A stretch of 37,478 bases of DNA from contig JAZLCO010000123.1 in assembly GCA_045614225.1 (NCBI GenBank), forward strand, positions 1 through 37,478, in the 5' to 3' direction. This DNA is from UBA9715 sp045614225. Lineage in GTDB: Bacteria > Actinomycetota > Coriobacteriia > Coriobacteriales > Eggerthellaceae. Below the pieces are notes generated by a model that saw nothing but the letters and a program-made list of their open reading frames with translations, did no database searches and was not told the DNA's origin. Positions 6,964 to 14,917 of this stretch are shown one piece after another. The position numbers and the translations under genes are program-made. Within the stretch, counting starts at the first letter, position 1, and the number at the start of each line of letters is the position of its first letter.

Positions 6964-9081
6964 ATGGAGGGCAAGCTGCCTGAGGTGCGGCTTGCCAATA
7001 CGCCATTTCGCGTCGTTGCGCCCTATGAAATGGCGGGCGATCAGCCGCAGGCGGTCGAAAAGCTCGCTAAAGGCGTGCAAGATGGGTTGCGTTACCAGAC
7101 ATTGCTTGGCGTGACAGGCTCAGGCAAGACGTTCACCATGGCCAAGACAATTGAGGCCGTGCAAAAGCCCACGCTGGTCATGGCACCCAACAAAACGCTT
7201 GCAGCCCAGTTGGCAGCCGAGCTGAAAGAGTTTTTCCCCGACAACGCAGTCGTCTACTTCGTGTCCTACTACGACTACTACCAGCCAGAGGCATATGTCC
7301 CGTCATCGGACACGTTCATCGAGAAAGACGCTTCAATCAACGAAGAAGTTGAAAAGCTGCGTCACGCTGCTACGAGTGCGCTGCTATCGCGGCGTGATGT
7401 CATCGTGGTTGCGTCGGTCAGTTGCATCTACGGCATTGGTTCGCCAATGGATTATGCGGGCATGGCTGTATTCCTCGACAAACAGGTGCCGGCAGATCGC
7501 GACGATGTGATTCACGGTCTGATCGACATCCAGTACGACCGCAATGACTACGAGCTTAAACGTGGGACATTCCGCGTACGTGGTGACGCGCTTGACGTGT
7601 TTCCGCCTTATGCTGACAACCCGATTCGCGTTGAGTTCTGGGGCGATGAGATTGAGCGCATCATCGAAGTTGACAACGTCAGCGGTGAGGAGCTGGGCTC
7701 GTACGAAGCGCTTCCAATTTGGCCGGCTTCGCATTACGTGACGGCGCGTCCCAAGATGGACCGCGCGTTGCAAACTATTCAGGATGAGCTGCGCGAACGT
7801 CTTGCGCAATTCAGGGAAGAAGGCAAGCTGCTCGAGGCCGAGCGCCTCGAAATGCGCACGAACTACGATCTCGAGATGCTCGAGACAATGGGCTTTTGCA
7901 GCGGCATCGAGAACTATTCGCGTCATCTTGACGGGCGCGAGCCGGGCGAGCCGCCGTATACGCTCATCGACTATTTCCCCAAGGATTTCCTATGCATCAT
8001 CGACGAGTCGCATGTCACCGTTCCTCAGATTCGCGGCATGCACGAAGGTGACCGCTCGCGCAAGATCACGCTTGCCGAGCATGGGTTCCGTCTGCCCAGT
8101 TGCCTCGACAACCGTCCGCTTCGCTTCGATGAATTCGAGCAACGCGTGCCTCAGTTCGTCTATGTGTCGGCCACGCCTGGCGACTACGAAATCAACGTCG
8201 AACAAGCGCGCGTCGAGCAAATCATTCGACCGACGGGCTTGCTCGATCCCGAGATCATCGTGCGTCCGGTCGTGTCGCAAATCGACGACGTCATCGACGA
8301 GGTGGCCGAACGTGCAGAGCGAGATGAGCGCACGCTCATAACGACCTTGACGAAGAAGATGGCGGAAGATCTGACCGACCATCTGCTCGACCAGGGCATT
8401 CGGGCGCGTTACATGCATTCCGACATCGGAACGCTTGAGCGCGTCGAAATTCTGCGTGACCTGCGTCTGGGGAAGTTCGATGTACTCGTCGGCATCAACC
8501 TGTTGCGCGAGGGCCTTGATCTGCCCGAGGTGTCGCTTGTGGCAATTCTCGATGCCGACAAAGAGGGCTTCCTGAGAAATCATCGATCGCTCATCCAGAC
8601 CATCGGTCGTGCTGCGCGTAACGTATCGGGCCAGGTCATCATGTATGCCGACAAGGTTACCGACTCGATGCGTGCTGCCATTGACGAAACGCGCCGCCGC
8701 CGCGAGATTCAAATGGCTTACAACGAAGAGCATGGTATCGAACCGCAGACGATTCGCAAGGCGATCAACGACGTGCTTGGCTTCGTGACCGAGGACGTGG
8801 AAGGTCTCACTACCGAAGATGTCAACAAGGAGCTTGCGGCGCTGTCACGTGAGGAAGTGCTGCGCATCATTTCGAGCATGGAAGACGAAATGGCGCTTGC
8901 TTCGCGCAACATGGACTTCGAGCAAGCTGCGCACTTGCGCGATCAGGTCGTCAAGTTGCGTGCAAGTGTCGAGGGGTCCAACGAGGCCGACGTGTTGGCT
9001 GGCATGAAGAAACAGGCGCGCAAAGGAAGCGCCTATGGCAATCGCAAGCATGCGGCTTATGGCGGCAGCCGGCGTAGCTAG
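6964..9081 (+). CDS. uvrB: Excinuclease ABC subunit B
   Basis: The 705-residue helicase-like damage-verifying subunit of nucleotide excision repair. It shows Walker A GVTGSGKT at residues 49-56, the beta-hairpin region YYDYYQPEAYVPSSDTFIEKD (about 102-122) that clamps DNA, DESH in motif II, the helicase C domain (GINLLREGLDLPEVSLVAILDADKEGFLR, IGRAARN), and a C-terminal UVR domain (MDFEQAAHLRDQVVKLR) that contacts UvrC. I chose the ATG at 6964 because AGAAGG lies 7 nt upstream; a TTG at 6931 would add 11 residues without a ribosome site. A basic tail follows the UVR domain. uvrA and uvrC are not in the window. Confidence 0.96.
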   Translation: MEGKLPEVRLANTPFRVVAPYEMAGDQPQAVEKLAKGVQDGLRYQTLLGVTGSGKTFTMAKTIEAVQKPTLVMAPNKTLAAQLAAELKEFFPDNAVVYFVSYYDYYQPEAYVPSSDTFIEKDASINEEVEKLRHAATSALLSRRDVIVVASVSCIYGIGSPMDYAGMAVFLDKQVPADRDDVIHGLIDIQYDRNDYELKRGTFRVRGDALDVFPPYADNPIRVEFWGDEIERIIEVDNVSGEELGSYEALPIWPASHYVTARPKMDRALQTIQDELRERLAQFREEGKLLEAERLEMRTNYDLEMLETMGFCSGIENYSRHLDGREPGEPPYTLIDYFPKDFLCIIDESHVTVPQIRGMHEGDRSRKITLAEHGFRLPSCLDNRPLRFDEFEQRVPQFVYVSATPGDYEINVEQARVEQIIRPTGLLDPEIIVRPVVSQIDDVIDEVAERAERDERTLITTLTKKMAEDLTDHLLDQGIRARYMHSDIGTLERVEILRDLRLGKFDVLVGINLLREGLDLPEVSLVAILDADKEGFLRNHRSLIQTIGRAARNVSGQVIMYADKVTDSMRAAIDETRRRREIQMAYNEEHGIEPQTIRKAINDVLGFVTEDVEGLTTEDVNKELAALSREEVLRIISSMEDEMALASRNMDFEQAAHLRDQVVKLRASVEGSNEADVLAGMKKQARKGSAYGNRKHAAYGGSRRS

Positions 9082-9090
9082 GAGTCATGT

Positions 9091-9852
9091 ATGCCCGAAG
9101 ATGTCGTTTACCCATTCCATAGCCTTTCGTTCACGTTGATCGAGGGGACGAGGCCGCGGGCGCTGTTCCGTATGAAGCGGAAAGAAAACGGCATGTACGA
9201 GTTGCATGTTGAGCGCGGTTCGGCTGCAAATCCGAGTTCGCAGTTCACACGTGAAGTGCCCGTTGCGACAGCGCAGGGGCTCAAAGATGCGTTACAAGAA
9301 ATCGGCGTGTTTGCATGGGATGAATCGTATCCTGATTCACCAGGTGCCCCCGCGCGTCGTTGGACTCTATCGACCGTTTTTAAAAAGGATGTGTTCTCGG
9401 TTTCCTCGAAAGGCGGAAGCGACGTGCCTGTCGGTTTCGAGATTCTGCTTGAGGAATTGTACAAGCTCGATTTCCCCCGACCTGATGCTTCGCGGACCAG
9501 CGCAACGACTGCGCGCCAGGGCATTGGCCTGGGTACGGCGCTGAACTCGATGGGTTCGCTCGGATTGGGAAGCATCGGCGGCATGAGCGTTGGTGATTTG
9601 GGTGCTTATGGAGCTATGGGCAAAGGCGGTTTCGGCGACATGGATTTTTCGAAGCTCGGCGAGATGATGCAAGGCGACGAAATGGCCGATCTGTTTGGCG
9701 AGCTGCAGCGGAACCCCCAGGCATTCGAGCAGCGTATGAAGGAAGAGTTCCGCCATATGAGCCCAGAAGAGCAGAACAACATGCTTGACATGTTGGCTTC
9801 GACGGGCATGGCTTCCCGTGCTTGGTGGGAGCGCTTCTTACGCGGCTTCTAG
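9091..9852 (+). CDS. Hypothetical protein with Gly/Met-rich centre
   Basis: I do not recognise this 253-residue protein. Residues 1-130 look folded (alternating beta strands, with WDESYPDSPGAPARRWTL near 75), giving a short domain that may bind a small partner. Residues about 145-205 are low complexity, rich in Gly, Met, Leu and Ser (GIGLGTALNSMGSLGLGSIGG and repeats like it). The C-terminus is helical and acidic (PQAFEQRMKEEFRHMSPEEQNNMLDML), faintly like STI1-type or other Met-rich chaperone-associated helices; this is weak. No signal peptide or membrane segment is seen. GGAG at 9081-9084 precedes the ATG, and the gene begins 9 bp after uvrB, so they are probably co-transcribed. The 3' end faces dtd. 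Confidence 0.8.
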   Translation: MPEDVVYPFHSLSFTLIEGTRPRALFRMKRKENGMYELHVERGSAANPSSQFTREVPVATAQGLKDALQEIGVFAWDESYPDSPGAPARRWTLSTVFKKDVFSVSSKGGSDVPVGFEILLEELYKLDFPRPDASRTSATTARQGIGLGTALNSMGSLGLGSIGGMSVGDLGAYGAMGKGGFGDMDFSKLGEMMQGDEMADLFGELQRNPQAFEQRMKEEFRHMSPEEQNNMLDMLASTGMASRAWWERFLRGF

Positions 9853-9861
9853 GAACGAGTC

Positions 9862-9892
9862 AGTGAGTCGGGGGCCAGGTCCCTGACTCACT
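9862..9892. repeat. Palindromic hairpin, family copy 2 (between convergent genes)
   Basis: 9862-9873 pair with 9881-9892 (12 bp, one G-T) around a 7-nt loop. The minus-strand core reads AGGGACCTGGCCCC. It lies 10 bp after the stop of the upstream hypothetical gene and its right arm reaches into the dtd stop codon, so it may act on both convergent transcripts. Confidence 0.65.
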
Positions 9893-10356
9893 TAGCGTTT
9901 CCGCGGCCTCTTCAAGTCGTCGGTATCAAGGCAGATGGTGAAAGGTCCGTCGTTCACGAGGGCGACTTGCATGTCTGCACCGAACTCGCCAGTAGCAACG
10001 TGTGGGATGTCACGTCGTGCCCGTTCGACGAACAGTTCATAAAGACGTTCGGACTCGCCGGGATCACCTGCGTTCGTAAATGATGGGCGGTTCCCCTTGC
10101 GGCAGTCGGCGTAAAGCGTGAATTGAGAGATGACCAGCACTTCACCGCCAACATCTGCGAGTGAGGCGCCTGTGTGATGCTCGCCGTCCGGAAAGATGCG
10201 CAGCTTGAAGATTTTGTTCCACAGCTGTTCGACTTCAGCTTCGGTGTCGCTTTCGCCTACGCCTAGCAACACGAGATACCCCGGCCCGCATGCGCCCACG
10301 ACGTTTTCGCTGATTGATACGCTTGCTTCAGATACTCGTTGTACAACCGCACGCAT
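9892..10356 (-). CDS. dtd: D-aminoacyl-tRNA deacylase
   Basis: The 154-residue DTD enzyme removes D-amino acids (and glycine) mischarged on tRNA. Both family signatures are present: SQFTLYAD at residues 77-84 and the Gly-cisPro segment NDGPFT at 135-140 (usually N-x-GPVT). MRAVVQRV is the typical N-terminus. The start at 10356 is preferred because AAAGGA lies just upstream; an in-frame start at 10401 would add 15 atypical residues. It stands alone, divergent from recN and convergent with the unknown gene after uvrB. In many bacteria dtd sits beside relA; not so here. Confidence 0.94.
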   Translation of the reverse strand: MRAVVQRVSEASVSISENVVGACGPGYLVLLGVGESDTEAEVEQLWNKIFKLRIFPDGEHHTGASLADVGGEVLVISQFTLYADCRKGNRPSFTNAGDPGESERLYELFVERARRDIPHVATGEFGADMQVALVNDGPFTICLDTDDLKRPRKR

Positions 10357-10423
10357 TGTTTTTCCTTTGCTTGTGTTAGAAGGTTCGACCCTTTTTAACA
10401 CAACACACTACTTGTCCAAACGC

Positions 10424-10435
10424 TGCAATATTGCA
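10424..10435. promoter_or_regulatory. 12-bp palindrome in the -35 zone of recN
   Basis: TGCAATATTGCA is a perfect palindrome centred 32 bp before the predicted recN start of transcription, where the -35 should be. It lies between divergent dtd and recN and could be an operator for either. It does not match the actinobacterial SOS box, so LexA control is not indicated. Confidence 0.45.
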
Positions 10436-10449
10436 ACGTTTTCTCACGC

Positions 10450-10455
10450 TATAAT
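10450..10455 (+). promoter_or_regulatory. -10 box of recN, implying a leaderless transcript
   Basis: A perfect TATAAT ends 6 bp before the recN ATG at 10462. Transcription should therefore start on or next to the A of the start codon. No ribosome site precedes the ATG. No canonical -35 is found; a palindrome occupies that zone. Confidence 0.6.
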
Positions 10456-10461
10456 TCTCGC

Positions 10462-12096
10462 ATGATTGATGAGATTCAAGTACAGAATCTAGCGCTTATC
10501 CGCGACGCATCGCTTCAGCCGTGCGACGGCCTCACGGTGGTCACGGGCGAGACTGGTGCGGGCAAAACGGCCCTGCTTTCGGCGCTCAAGCTGCTCATGG
10601 GCAGCCGCGCGAGTGCTGACATGGTGCGTGACGGCGAGGAATCCTTGCAGGTTGCAGGTCGTTTTTTCAACAAATGCGAAAGTGGCGAGATGGATGAGCT
10701 CGTTGTCTCGCGCCGCGTTGGGGCTGACGGGCGTTCGCGCGCGACGGTGAATGGCTCGATGGCGAGCATTGGTGAACTGGCGCAGATCGTCGGCCCGACA
10801 ATCGACCTTTGTGGCCAGTTCGAGCATCAACAGCTCATGAAACCTGCAACCCACGTCCATATGCTTGACGCTTGGGTTGGCGAGAAGGTGACGGATGTCT
10901 TGGCTGCGTACCAGGCTGCTTTCGCCGATGCGCATGAAGCTACAGCTGAGCTCGATCGAGTGCAGAATGCGCAGGAAACCACTTCTGCAAAGCTCGATGA
11001 GGCTCGCTTCACACTGCGCCGCATCGACGAGGTCGATCCACTTGAGGGTGAGTACGAGCAGCTTATGCACGACCTGGAAATCGCCGAGCACGCTGAGTCG
11101 CTCGCGATGTCTGCAAGTGCTGCTCATGAAGCTCTGTCTGGTGATAGCGGTGCCCTCGATGCGCTCAATGCTGCAGCATCTGCGCTTGAAGCGGGCGGTC
11201 GCGTCGACGCCGAGCTCTCTGCTCTCGCGCAATCGTTGCGCGAGGTTGGTTACGTAATCGAAGACGTGTCGGCGAGCGCTCGCGATTACCGCGACAGCAT
11301 CGAATTCGACCCTGAGACGCTTGCCGCTCAGCAGGAACGCTTCTCGCAGATGCAGGGCTTGTTGCGGGCTTTCGGCCCCTATATGGAAAACGTTTTTGCT
11401 GCTCGTGCCGAGGCGGCTGAAATAGTCTCGCTTGTCGACGATTCCGCCGAGCGCCTGAAGGCCGCACAGCGAAAGGTCGACGAAGCGGAAGCGGCGCTTG
11501 CCCAAGCAGCAGATGCGCTCGATGCAGCGCGAGGTGAAGCTGCTCCACGTTTTGCGGCGGAAGTGAGCGCCGTCATGGCGCGTCTCGAAATGGGTGGCGC
11601 CGAGCTTGTTTGCGAACAGCAACGTCTCGACCGAGCATCATGGACGAAGGCCGGGCCATCTCAGTTCGAATTCCTCTATCGGCCGGGCGCCGGCATGCAG
11701 GCACGGCCGCTTGCGCGTATCGCATCGGGTGGCGAGGTCAGCCGCGTCATGCTGGCTATCAAAGTTGTGCTGGGAGCGGATGACGATGTCGACACGCTCG
11801 TATTTGACGAGGTAGATGCTGGTGTGGGCGGCGCTGTTGCCGTCGCACTTGCCGAGGTCATCGCGCATCTCGCCCGCACTCATCAGGTCATCGTGGTCAC
11901 GCATCTCGCACAAGTTGCGGTACATGGTGATGCGCACTACGTCGTCCGGCGCGCTCAGGGCGATGCGGGTCCGGAAACGCATCTGTTCGTCGTGGAAGGG
12001 CCGGATAGAGAGGCGGAAATCGCACGCATGCTATCAGGCGATACAACCGAGGTCTCGCTTGCGCACGCTCGCGAGCTGCTCGCTTCTGCAAAATAG
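10462..12096 (+). CDS. recN: DNA repair protein RecN
   Basis: This 544-residue SMC-like ATPase acts early in double-strand-break repair. Walker A GETGAGKT is at residues 29-36. Two long Ala/Glu-rich coiled-coil arms fill about 150-370. The ABC signature ASGGEVSRVMLAIK begins near 418 and Walker B with DEVDAGVGG near 448-457. Family-typical N-terminus (xxNLALIRD). The ATG at 10462 has no ribosome site and lies 6 bp after a TATAAT, which suggests a leaderless mRNA. It is divergent from dtd and convergent with nfo. In many actinobacteria recN sits near ppnK and tlyA; neither is seen here. Confidence 0.95.
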   Translation: MIDEIQVQNLALIRDASLQPCDGLTVVTGETGAGKTALLSALKLLMGSRASADMVRDGEESLQVAGRFFNKCESGEMDELVVSRRVGADGRSRATVNGSMASIGELAQIVGPTIDLCGQFEHQQLMKPATHVHMLDAWVGEKVTDVLAAYQAAFADAHEATAELDRVQNAQETTSAKLDEARFTLRRIDEVDPLEGEYEQLMHDLEIAEHAESLAMSASAAHEALSGDSGALDALNAAASALEAGGRVDAELSALAQSLREVGYVIEDVSASARDYRDSIEFDPETLAAQQERFSQMQGLLRAFGPYMENVFAARAEAAEIVSLVDDSAERLKAAQRKVDEAEAALAQAADALDAARGEAAPRFAAEVSAVMARLEMGGAELVCEQQRLDRASWTKAGPSQFEFLYRPGAGMQARPLARIASGGEVSRVMLAIKVVLGADDDVDTLVFDEVDAGVGGAVAVALAEVIAHLARTHQVIVVTHLAQVAVHGDAHYVVRRAQGDAGPETHLFVVEGPDREAEIARMLSGDTTEVSLAHARELLASAK

Positions 12097-12173
12097 TCGG
12101 TGGCGATCAAGCGCCTCCGAGCGAGACGGTTGCCAAGTGAATGCTTGCAAACGGTTTTCAGGGAGAATCCGGA

Positions 12174-13019
12174 TTATTGCACGTCGTTTCGGGCTTCTTT
12201 TAATACGGCGATTTCATTTGCATAGCCGGCTAAATCATCGTGGGGCGTCTCAAGGTAGAAGGGCAAGTCTTTGAGTGTCGGGTGATTCACAACGGCAACG
12301 AGCGCTTCCAGTCCTATGCATCCTTCGCCGAGCTTTTCATGGCGATCTTTGTGGGCGGCACACGGGTTTTTCGAGTCGTTCAAGTGGATTGCGCGTAAGC
12401 GGTCAAGCCCGATAATGCTGTCGAAGCGGTCAAGCACGCCATCGAGATCCGCAACAATATCGTAGCCACCGTCCCAGATATGGCACGTATCAAGGCAAAC
12501 GCCCACGTGTTCATCCAGCTCGACTCGCGCAATTATCGCTGCGATTTCCTCGAACGTACGGCCGACTTCACTGCCCTTACCAGCCATGGTTTCGAGCAGC
12601 AAAACCGTCGTTTGCTCGGGTGCCAACACGGCATTCAAAGCGTCGGCTATCATCTCGATAGCTGCATCTGCGCCTTGCCCCACATGGGCGCCGGGGTGCA
12701 TGTTGTAAAGCTGGCAGGGCATGATCTGCTCCATGCGCTCGAGGTCGCTGGCTAGTGTCTGGCGTGCGAAGTCGCGTGTTTCAGGTTTTGAGGAAGCTGG
12801 ATTCAGCGTGTATGGGGCATGGGCCAAGATGCGTTCAATTCCGAGTTGCGCGCGTTTTTCGGAGAAAGCCTCGAGATCGGCTGGGTCGAGCGGTTTCGCT
12901 TTGCCTCCACGGGGGTTGCGTGTGAAAAACTGAAATGTATTCGCGCCGATGGAGCCCGCATCGCGAGCCGCAGCAGCGAAACCCTTAGCTATCGAAAGAT
13001 GGCATCCAATCGTGAACAT
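12174..13019 (-). CDS. nfo: Deoxyribonuclease IV (endonuclease IV)
   Basis: A 281-residue AP endonuclease of the TIM-barrel Nfo family that cuts 5' to abasic sites in base excision repair. The metal ligands stand in familiar motifs: AHAPYTLN, YNMHPGAH, LLLETMAGKG, VCLDTCHIW, AIHLNDSK, HKDRHEKLGEG and the final LETP. Together they supply the trinuclear zinc site. GGAGACAGAGG before the start gives a strong ribosome site. The next gene upstream on this strand (MGMT homologue) ends 82 bp away, with an inverted repeat between them. Confidence 0.95.
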   Translation of the reverse strand: MFTIGCHLSIAKGFAAAARDAGSIGANTFQFFTRNPRGGKAKPLDPADLEAFSEKRAQLGIERILAHAPYTLNPASSKPETRDFARQTLASDLERMEQIMPCQLYNMHPGAHVGQGADAAIEMIADALNAVLAPEQTTVLLLETMAGKGSEVGRTFEEIAAIIARVELDEHVGVCLDTCHIWDGGYDIVADLDGVLDRFDSIIGLDRLRAIHLNDSKNPCAAHKDRHEKLGEGCIGLEALVAVVNHPTLKDLPFYLETPHDDLAGYANEIAVLKEARNDVQ

Positions 13020-13063
13020 GCCTCTGTCTCCTTCAAAATCCGTTTCAAAGCTTATGACATGTA

Positions 13064-13087
13064 CCGCTCATTTAACGCGATGAGCGG
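13064..13087. repeat. 8-bp inverted repeat between the MGMT homologue and nfo
   Basis: 13064-13071 pair perfectly with 13080-13087 around an 8-nt loop. It lies after the stop of the methyltransferase on the minus strand. There is no T-run in either direction, so termination would be weak at best; it could instead mark an operator for nfo. Confidence 0.35.
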
Positions 13088-13101
13088 ATTGCTGCAAATA
13101 C

Positions 13102-13518
13102 CTAATCCTCGCCAAGCTCGGCAATCCAATCGAAATCATCTGGCGGTGTCGTTGGTGCATCGGGGAAGGCTTCTTCTGGCCTAGGGGAAAACGCACCTTT
13201 GCCATCCCAGAGGCATAGCCCCAAATCGATATGGGAGTCGTCGAGGAATGCGACTCCTTCAGCCTCGAGCAATTTACGCTGTACGCCGGGGCCGCCAAAT
13301 GCAAAACCTTTGCAGAGACTCCCATCCTTAAACACGACACGATGGCAAGGTGTAGTTCCGCCGTCCGCAGCGGGCGAGGGGTTGTTTCGCAACGCGAAGC
13401 CTACATAGCGTGCCGACTGCGGTCGACCCATAAGCTGCGCAACGAGGCCGTACGTAGCCACTCTTCCAGCTGGAATCTGCCGGACGATGTCGAACACTCT
13501 TTCCGAAAAATCTCCCAT
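13102..13518 (-). CDS. MGMT/Ogt-type DNA methyltransferase domain protein
   Basis: The 138-residue protein is only the C-terminal DNA-binding/active-site domain of O6-alkylguanine-DNA alkyltransferase: FDIVRQIPAGRVATYGLVAQLMG, the Arg finger region, and the PCHRVV box with Cys58. Alkyltransferase-like (ATL) proteins carry Trp in place of this Cys; here the Cys is kept, so repair activity is possible though the N-terminal domain is missing. After residue 105 there is an extra acidic/Pro-rich tail (PRPEEAFPDAPTTPPDDFDW) unlike standard Ogt. It begins 12 bp after the aldo/keto reductase on the same strand, without a clear ribosome site, so it probably relies on read-through from that gene. ATL-like signalling to UvrABC remains an alternative. 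Confidence 0.85.
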   Translation of the reverse strand: MGDFSERVFDIVRQIPAGRVATYGLVAQLMGRPQSARYVGFALRNNPSPAADGGTTPCHRVVFKDGSLCKGFAFGGPGVQRKLLEAEGVAFLDDSHIDLGLCLWDGKGAFSPRPEEAFPDAPTTPPDDFDWIAELGED

Positions 13519-13530
13519 GGCGGGAGTGGT

Positions 13531-14670
13531 TTATTCGCCCATGAGCTCGGCGAAGTGAGCCAAGGCACCGGGGATGTCGATTTGCTGCGGACATACGTCG
13601 GCGCATGACCCGCACCCAATGCAGGCGCTCGGATGCTTCTCCATGGGCATCGCGCCAAGTGCCATAGGTGCGATGAACGCGAAATCGGGGCGCGACAGGT
13701 GCTCGTTGTACAGCTCGAGCAAGCGAGGAATGTCCAAGTCTTTCGGGCAGTGCGACGTGCAGTAGTGGCACGCTGTACACGGGACGCCCTTGGCGCTCGC
13801 AAGCTTGCGGCCAAGCTCGAGCAGGACGCCTTGTTCCTCTTCGGACAAAGCGAGGTCGTGATCGAACAATGCGATGTTCTCGCGCAGCTGGTCCATGTTC
13901 GACATGCCCGACAGTATGGTGCCCATGCCATCGATACTGCCCAGGAACGAAAACGCCCATTCAACGTCGTTGGTCTCGGGTCGCAGAGCGCGCAACGGTG
14001 CCATGCGTTCCTCGTCGATCCCGACGAGGATACCGCCACGCAACGGCTCCATGACCATGATGGCAAGCCCTCTTTCTTGGAGCGCTTCGACCTTGGCGCG
14101 AGCGTTCTGGAACTCCCAGTCCATGTAGTTAAGCTGAATCTGGGCAAATTCGACTACATCGCCGTACGCTTCGAGGAAGCGCATGAACGTCTCGAAGTTT
14201 CCATGCGCCGAGAAGCCCAAGTGCTTGATGCGTCCAGCGCGAACTTGCTCGATGAAATACGACAAGGTGCCGAAGCGCTCGTCGTCAAGGTATTGCTCGA
14301 TGTTCAGTTCGCACACGTTGTGCATTAAATAGAAGTCGAAATAGTCGACTCCGCACCGCTTAAGCTGCTCCTCGAAGATCTGCTCGTGCTTACCGAAGTT
14401 CGAAACATCGTAGCCAGGGAATTTATCGGCAAGGTAGAACGACTCACGCGGGTAGCGCGCAAGTGCGCGCCCAAGAACGCGTTCGGAATTGCCGCCGTGA
14501 TAGCCCCATGCGGTGTCGAAATAATTGATGCCGTGGTCGTATGCGTAGTCCACCATCTCGATTGCAACGGGTTCGTCGACGCGGTTGTCGTCGCCGTCGA
14601 TGACGGGCAGGCGCATCGCGCCGAAGCCGAGGGCGGAAAGCTTGAGATCGCGAAAATCGAAGTACTGCAT
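13531..14670 (-). CDS. Aldo/keto reductase with C-terminal 4Fe-4S ferredoxin domain
   Basis: The 379-residue protein begins with an aldo/keto reductase barrel carrying the tetrad Asp52, Tyr57 (FDTAWGYHGG), Lys83 and His117 (YLMHNV). It ends with two cysteine clusters: Cys298/301/304/308 and Cys350/353/356/360, the second a textbook CxxCxxCxxxCP 4Fe-4S motif. This architecture is a known family (sometimes annotated as Fe-S oxidoreductase of the AKR superfamily), common in anaerobes; substrates are unknown. The ATG at 14670 follows AAAGGA. A minus-strand TATACT at 14695-14700 would give a leader of about 18 nt. It heads a two-gene unit with the MGMT homologue. Whether the clusters feed electrons to the barrel is inference. 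Confidence 0.9.
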   Translation of the reverse strand: MQYFDFRDLKLSALGFGAMRLPVIDGDDNRVDEPVAIEMVDYAYDHGINYFDTAWGYHGGNSERVLGRALARYPRESFYLADKFPGYDVSNFGKHEQIFEEQLKRCGVDYFDFYLMHNVCELNIEQYLDDERFGTLSYFIEQVRAGRIKHLGFSAHGNFETFMRFLEAYGDVVEFAQIQLNYMDWEFQNARAKVEALQERGLAIMVMEPLRGGILVGIDEERMAPLRALRPETNDVEWAFSFLGSIDGMGTILSGMSNMDQLRENIALFDHDLALSEEEQGVLLELGRKLASAKGVPCTACHYCTSHCPKDLDIPRLLELYNEHLSRPDFAFIAPMALGAMPMEKHPSACIGCGSCADVCPQQIDIPGALAHFAELMGE

Positions 14671-14694
14671 GGTCGTCCTTTCTCTGATGCTTGC

Positions 14695-14700
14695 AGTATA
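14695..14700 (-). promoter_or_regulatory. -10 box for the aldo/keto reductase unit
   Basis: The minus strand reads TATACT here, about 25 bp before the ATG at 14670. The -35 zone is poor (a TTCACA stands at 21 bp). The pheS promoter lies about 70 bp away on the other strand. Confidence 0.4.
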
Positions 14701-14765
14701 TGCGATTGAGGGTGCGTGAATTGTGAACGGGCGGCAGAGGGCGGCAGTGCGTCGGTATTCTGCGC

Positions 14766-14771
14766 TATACT
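14766..14771 (+). promoter_or_regulatory. -10 box for pheST
   Basis: TATACT lies about 150 bp before the pheS ATG. The -35 match is weak. The transcript would carry a leader of about 140 nt with two strong stems. Confidence 0.45.
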
Positions 14772-14804
14772 CGTAATTTGCGTGTAATTGCACGTAGAAC
14801 GGCA

Positions 14805-14850
14805 AAATCGCTTCCCCAGGGTCAAGACGTTGGGTCTGGGGAAGCGATTT
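14805..14850 (+). repeat. 15-bp stem in the pheS leader (possible attenuator)
   Basis: 14805-14819 pair perfectly with 14836-14850 around a 16-nt loop, a very stable RNA stem. It ends in TTT and stands between the promoter and pheS, so it could attenuate transcription. No T-box bulge sequence (GGUGG) and no Phe-rich leader peptide are visible, so the sensing mechanism is unknown. Confidence 0.65.
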
Positions 14851-14861
14851 GAAAGCGAAAC

Positions 14862-14890
14862 AACCGAAAAGGAACCAGCCCCTTTCGGTT
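14862..14890. repeat. Palindromic hairpin, family copy 3 (pheS leader)
   Basis: 14862-14872 pair with 14881-14890 (10 bp, one bulged A at 14870). The plus-strand core reads AAAAGGAACCAGCCCCTTT, the clearest match to copy 6 at 23985. It lies between the large stem and the pheS ribosome site. Confidence 0.65.
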
Positions 14891-14917
14891 GACGCCAAGA
14901 AGAACGGAGCTGACAAC

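Noticed and set aside
13102..13518. Alkyltransferase-like (ATL) protein
   Set aside because: ATL proteins carry Trp in the active-site box; here it is PCHRVV with Cys, so a true alkyltransferase domain is more likely.
14772..14917. T-box riboswitch before pheS
   Set aside because: The conserved T-box sequence and specifier loop are not present; only simple stems are seen. Upstream of tyrS and argG there is too little room or no motif either.
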